A stretch of 64,000 nucleotides of DNA from Boswellia sacra. Its lineage: Eukaryota; Streptophyta; Magnoliopsida; Sapindales; Burseraceae. Made by a program: the position numbers and the translations under genes. The notes beneath the pieces are model-generated. The model searched no databases and was not told where the DNA came from. It saw nothing but the letters and a program-made list of their open reading frames with translations. Within the stretch, counting starts at the first letter, position 1, and every line of letters starts with the position of its first letter. The stretch is taken from NCBI GenBank assembly GCA_013180625.2, contig SNVD02004849.1:62001-126000 (forward strand), given 5' to 3'. Positions 60,641 to 64,000 of the stretch are shown piece by piece.

Positions 60641-61199
60641 TGTTGAGTTTTGGCTTATATGCAAGTGGGAGAAATCTTACATTGGTTAAGTAGCAAAACT
60701 TCGATCTCATGTGGGCTTATAAAAGAAGCCATGTGGGAGATGTTTATGTGTCCTATTTGAAATTCTCCTTCACCCCCCCATATTATGTAAGGTCTCATAT
60801 AAGATCTCATAGGTTAAGGGCCTTTCATTAAGGACCTTAATGTTTGTAATATTTGCTTTTTTTCCCTTTGATTTTGGATATTTGTAGTATTACTCAATTG
60901 TTTGGATAATTACAGTTTGACCCAACTATTTTGGTAATTGCAGTTTGACCCAATAGTTGTGGTATTTGCATTGTGACTCAAAAGTTTGTAATTCTCTTTG
61001 AAGATAGTGGAAGTTTCTTCAACAGCGCCCAAGGACGTAGGTAACAATACCGAACCTCATTAAATTTTGGTGTTCTTTCTATTTCTGCATTGTTAGTTGA
61101 TTGATTATCTCTTTAGTTGCTATTATATTCAATTATCTGGCATAGTTTGTGGTTGTGCATTTGGTTGCTTTATTGGTATCACTTCTGTGTTGCGCAACA
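60641..61199 (+). repeat. 3' LTR of the TNT1-type element
   Basis: 559 bases, preceded by the polypurine tract and followed by the TSD copy CTTTT at 61200-61204. Differences from the 5' LTR are dominated by C/T and G/A exchanges. Confidence 0.95.
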
Positions 61200-61204
61200 C
61201 TTTT

Positions 61205-61848
61205 CCAATTATAACACAACATTGTTTGATAAAAAATGGCTTCACATCCTCCAAGCCTTCGCTCATTTGCAAGATTTTTTTTTTAATTGTGCATTGCATT
61301 TGATCTCTCTACTTAAAAGACAAACATGATGCAATCTTTTTTCAGTTATTAATTAGTAGAAGACTCTACAAATTAAGGATGATGATGACAAGGCCAAAAT
61401 CCACAAGCTCAAAAAGTGGATTAAGCAAAAGCTCAAAACATTCAATTCTCTTAATCGTGTAAGTTCTCTTTCTTTCAAAATTTTTTGTTCATAAAACTTT
61501 ACCATACATTAACATGTGCTATAACGCGTTGATGAGAATATTTATTATAAAATTAATTGTTTGTTTCCAAGGATTTTATTGCTATTTAATTATATTGTAT
61601 ATTTTGTTGCAAAAGTTTTAGTGAAAGGTTGACAATTCATTACAGAAATTTCGGTTTGTGTTTTTGGCAATATAATCAATTAGGTTGGTATTTATTTATT
61701 TATATATATAGTTGTAAACTTTATTACATTGTACATTAAGGCTAACATTTAGTGAAGATGTTCATATAAGTTTCTATTCGCGGTAGAAATTTTAAATTAA
61801 CCGTACCCCCCCATGTATTTTGTATTTTAATTTTTTCCTTATTGATGT
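61205..61848. other. Flank between the TNT1-type element and a CACTA-like end
   Basis: Apart from the possible exon at 61360-61458, the stretch is A/T-rich with no supported gene. It is continuous with 55131-55841 before the Copia insertion. Confidence 0.4.
61360..61458 (+). CDS. Possible host-gene exon (unidentified)
   Basis: A 99-base block is preceded by TTAGTAG and followed by GTAAGT, a consensus plant donor. In frame it reads KTLQIKDDDDKAKIHKLKKW then IKQKLKTFNSLNR, with no stop. Lysine-rich helical character and clean splice signals suggest a real or captured exon. No neighbouring exon is obvious, although 61236 onward (MASHPPSLRSFA) might encode a start. I do not recognise the protein. 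Confidence 0.3.
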
Positions 61849-62075
61849 CACTACAAAAAAAAAAAAGAGGTCATTTGAGGCGTCTACTTTGCTGCTATAA
61901 AAGACCTTTTACAGTGGGCTTGCGGCAAGTTTTGGGCTAACACAGGTAATATGGCCGTAAATTTTTTGCGGCAGAGGCATAATCATTTGTGGCGGCACCA
62001 TTCCAGCCATAGAAGCCATTTGCATCTCCTTCTTTTACGGTGCCTCCTTTAGTTGCTGCAAAAGACTAAATAGTG
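61849..62075. mobile_element. Small CACTA-like element or terminus
   Basis: Begins CACTACAAAAAAAAAAAAA and carries TTTTACAGTGGGCTTGCGGC, similar to the Pack-CACTA-2 left subterminal sequence (TTTTACGGTGGGCCG). A possible right end is AATAGTG at 62069-62075, but the flanking trinucleotides do not match. It is either a degenerate 0.2 kb CACTA-derived MITE or an isolated left end. Confidence 0.4.
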
Positions 62076-62526
62076 TAAAAAAAACTTTTTGCATAAAATT
62101 ACAAATTTAAGCCTGATTTGAAATTCATTCAAAATTATATTTTTGCCCCTAATGTCAATTTTTTAAAAAAAGTGACGAAATTGCTGATTTTACCCTTATT
62201 TATATAATTATAATTTGTTCTTATTTTTACCTTCTTTTAGATTTTTTAAAATTACAATTTACCTTCATTTTTTTACTATTACTTAAAATTATCATAGAAG
62301 TTTAAACTTACATTAAAATAGTGTAATGCAATTATGGAGATAATCCTATATGTAAATGCACCATATCAAATAAGAGAAAAGGCAAGGCCAATAATTAAAA
62401 TTCTCTCTCTCTCAAAAGATATATAAAGTTCATCATCTATTAATATATAAATGGTAGCACGTTAGCTATAAATAGAATTCTAGGTATGCCAACAAGTTAA
62501 ACATAGAACATCCAAATACATGTTTG
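62076..62526. other. A/T-rich spacer
   Basis: No supported gene. It includes a short CT run (CTCTCTCTCTC near 62402). Confidence 0.4.
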
Positions 62527-63030
62527 CACTACAACAAAACAATCTATTAGTGACCACCTTTTCCAAGGGCAAAATATGCCTTTAGTAATAACCACATTCT
62601 TTAATGACCAAACAACCAACTGTTGTTGTGATACAAAAGTTTCAATTAGTTTTACTGAGGGCAAATTCCAGTCAGAAATAATACCAAATGCCTTTGCAAA
62701 AATGTTATAAATTGGTCCTATGCTCTCCTGCCACATCCAATTTTGAGGGGAAGTCATAGGTTTTTTCTGAGGGCAAAATGTTGTCGGAAATGACTTTAAC
62801 TGCCCCCTAAAATAAACTTTTTTCTGACGGACTGCCAATGGAAGCAATATTTGTCGGTAATAATTGCGAAGAAATCAAAGGGTTTTATTGAGGACGCAAT
62901 GCCATCCGAAATAGTCATAAAATACGCTCGAAAATAGTATCTTATTGCCACCAAACTCTTCCGCCATAAGCTTAGGATTTTGCTGAGGGCAACTTGCATT
63001 CAGTAATGACATAATAAACTGTTGCAAAAA
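62527..63030. mobile_element. CACTA-type terminus with subterminal repeats
   Basis: CACTACAACAAAACAATC at 62527 is a CACTA-type end. It is followed by at least five diverged repeats of TTTTNCTGAGGGCAAA...GTCGGAAATGAC near 62652, 62761, 62818, 62883 and 62970, as expected of a subterminal region. No coding sequence and no opposite end are visible before the window ends. Confidence 0.5.
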
Positions 63031-63989
63031 GTGTTCAATATAATTTTTAATGGTTTAATATTTATATTATATACTAATTAGTTAATCAATAATAACATTA
63101 AGAAAAATGTTCTTTTATGAGAATTTCTTCTTAATGGTTTTGATATTGAATGATAGTTATTTTTTTTTTTTTACACATTCTTAAGAAAAATTTATTTTAA
63201 TTTTTACTTTTATATTTTATTAAAATTAAATAATTTATGAATTATCTTATTTGATTTTAAATATAAATAAAAAGCAAAAAATTTAATAAAAAATTTATAA
63301 CTAAACAATATATAATTTATGCTTAAATAGAAATACATTATAATCTAAAATCACTTAAAAATAAATAAATAGTGCATAAAATCATTTTTTACTCTTACAC
63401 AAGAATGGAACTACCAAACTGTGACTTTAATACAAGTTATCAAAGCAAAAAATTAACTTATCCCCTAAGCTTTCTATATCACAATTAATTTGATCCACTA
63501 CGCTTTCCATAATAACTATTATTTACCTTTTGGATTAGATTAACTTCAATTAAGCTAATTATATATAAGTAAATTACATAAATTAATTCACAGTATGATA
63601 AAATTGGATGAAATCAAGCAAATTTGGAAGTTATTTAATTATTTTATTAGATTTAGTAAATAATCGTATAAATTAATGTTAAATCTAATTTTAATTTTTA
63701 ATTTTATTCAAATTTTGATTATGTTAAACTAATTCCTTTCCAATCTAATATGATATATTATTAAATTAATCATTAAATGACTAATCAATCAAATGTTTAT
63801 ATGAAAATAATTAATTTCCTCTATTTTTGATCAATTAGTAATTTTCGAAATTAAAAGCAATTTTTAATACATATAATTTATACTTTTAAATTCACTAATT
63901 TCTATGTATAATCTAATGTAATAGTAAATTGTTATTATTATAGTTTCTCTACAATTATTTTTAATCATTTAAATATGAAGTTTAAGTAT
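63031..63989. other. A/T-rich interior without features
   Basis: Very A/T rich, with no open frame above 60 codons. It may be the interior of the CACTA-like element starting at 62527. Nothing else is recognisable. Confidence 0.4.
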
Positions 63990-64000
63990 CACTACGGGAA
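63990..64000. mobile_element. CACTA-like terminus at window edge
   Basis: CACTACGGGAA is the last sequence in the window and matches the start of many plant CACTA elements. Only eleven bases are visible, so the call is tentative. Confidence 0.3.

Larger units (their letters stand above)
55842..61199 (+). mobile_element. TNT1-type Copia element, TSD CTTTT
   Basis: The LTRs 55842-56399 and 60641-61199 start TGTTGAG and end GCAACA. CTTTT occurs at 55837-55841 and 61200-61204. A perfect tRNA-Met primer site and a purine tract (AAGGTGGAGATT, 60629-60640) lie just inside the LTRs. The full gag-protease-integrase-RT-RNase H order is present but riddled with stops. The two LTRs differ at roughly 45-50 of 558 positions by eye, mostly transitions, so this is an old, dead copy. 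Confidence 0.95.

Overview
The window looks like the transposon-rich intergenic part of a eudicot nuclear chromosome. It is AT-rich, has plant-type splice sites in gene fragments, and carries plant-specific Copia, Gypsy, CACTA, MULE, hAT, Harbinger and LINE lineages. I see no intact host gene, rRNA gene, tRNA gene or CRISPR array, and I cannot name the species. Almost every coding segment belongs to a mobile element or is host-gene debris, and all are broken by stops, frameshifts or insertions. No alignment was run: boundaries come from target-site duplications (TSDs) and terminal motifs read by eye.

Layout, left to right. 1-2231: degenerate direct repeats of an unclassified element. 3611-4747: Harbinger-type MITE (TSD TAA). 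5253-7683: single-exon carboxylesterase pseudogene (CXE18-like) split by a 1.45 kb hAT element with an 8-bp TSD. 7866-21737: large Gypsy-type LTR element on the minus strand with a gag remnant, no visible pol and several tandem arrays. Its right LTR is split by Pack-CACTA-1 (17478-20806, TSD TAT), which carries the first four exons of a DSE1/GTS1-type WD40 gene. 22444-27691: a non-autonomous MULE-like element containing a second MULE with a transposase remnant (22503-26967, TSD AATTAAATA). 27845 onward: one terminus of a CACTA element with a Ulp1-type peptidase remnant. 32418-36011: Copia element with 5' LTR, gag and half of pol, then a break.

36012-54150 is a four-level nest. A degenerate host repeat is split by Pack-CACTA-2 (37098-52428, TSD AGA). 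Pack-CACTA-2 holds fragments of an FBL17-type F-box/LRR gene and a NUP155-type nucleoporin gene on one strand. It is itself split by a 10.9 kb Sire-like Copia element (37459-48328, TSD GGGTA), whose integrase gene is split by a LINE-like insert carrying ORF1 but no ORF2 (about 41745-44040).

54480-55130 holds a Gypsy integrase remnant. 55842-61199 is a complete but dead TNT1-type Copia element (TSD CTTTT). 61360-61458 is a possible host exon, and 61849, 62527 and 63990 are further CACTA-type termini.

The most interesting biology is host-gene capture: both CACTA elements with two defined ends carry spliced-gene fragments and no recognisable transposase. One combines pieces of two unrelated genes in the same orientation, which could give a chimeric transcript.
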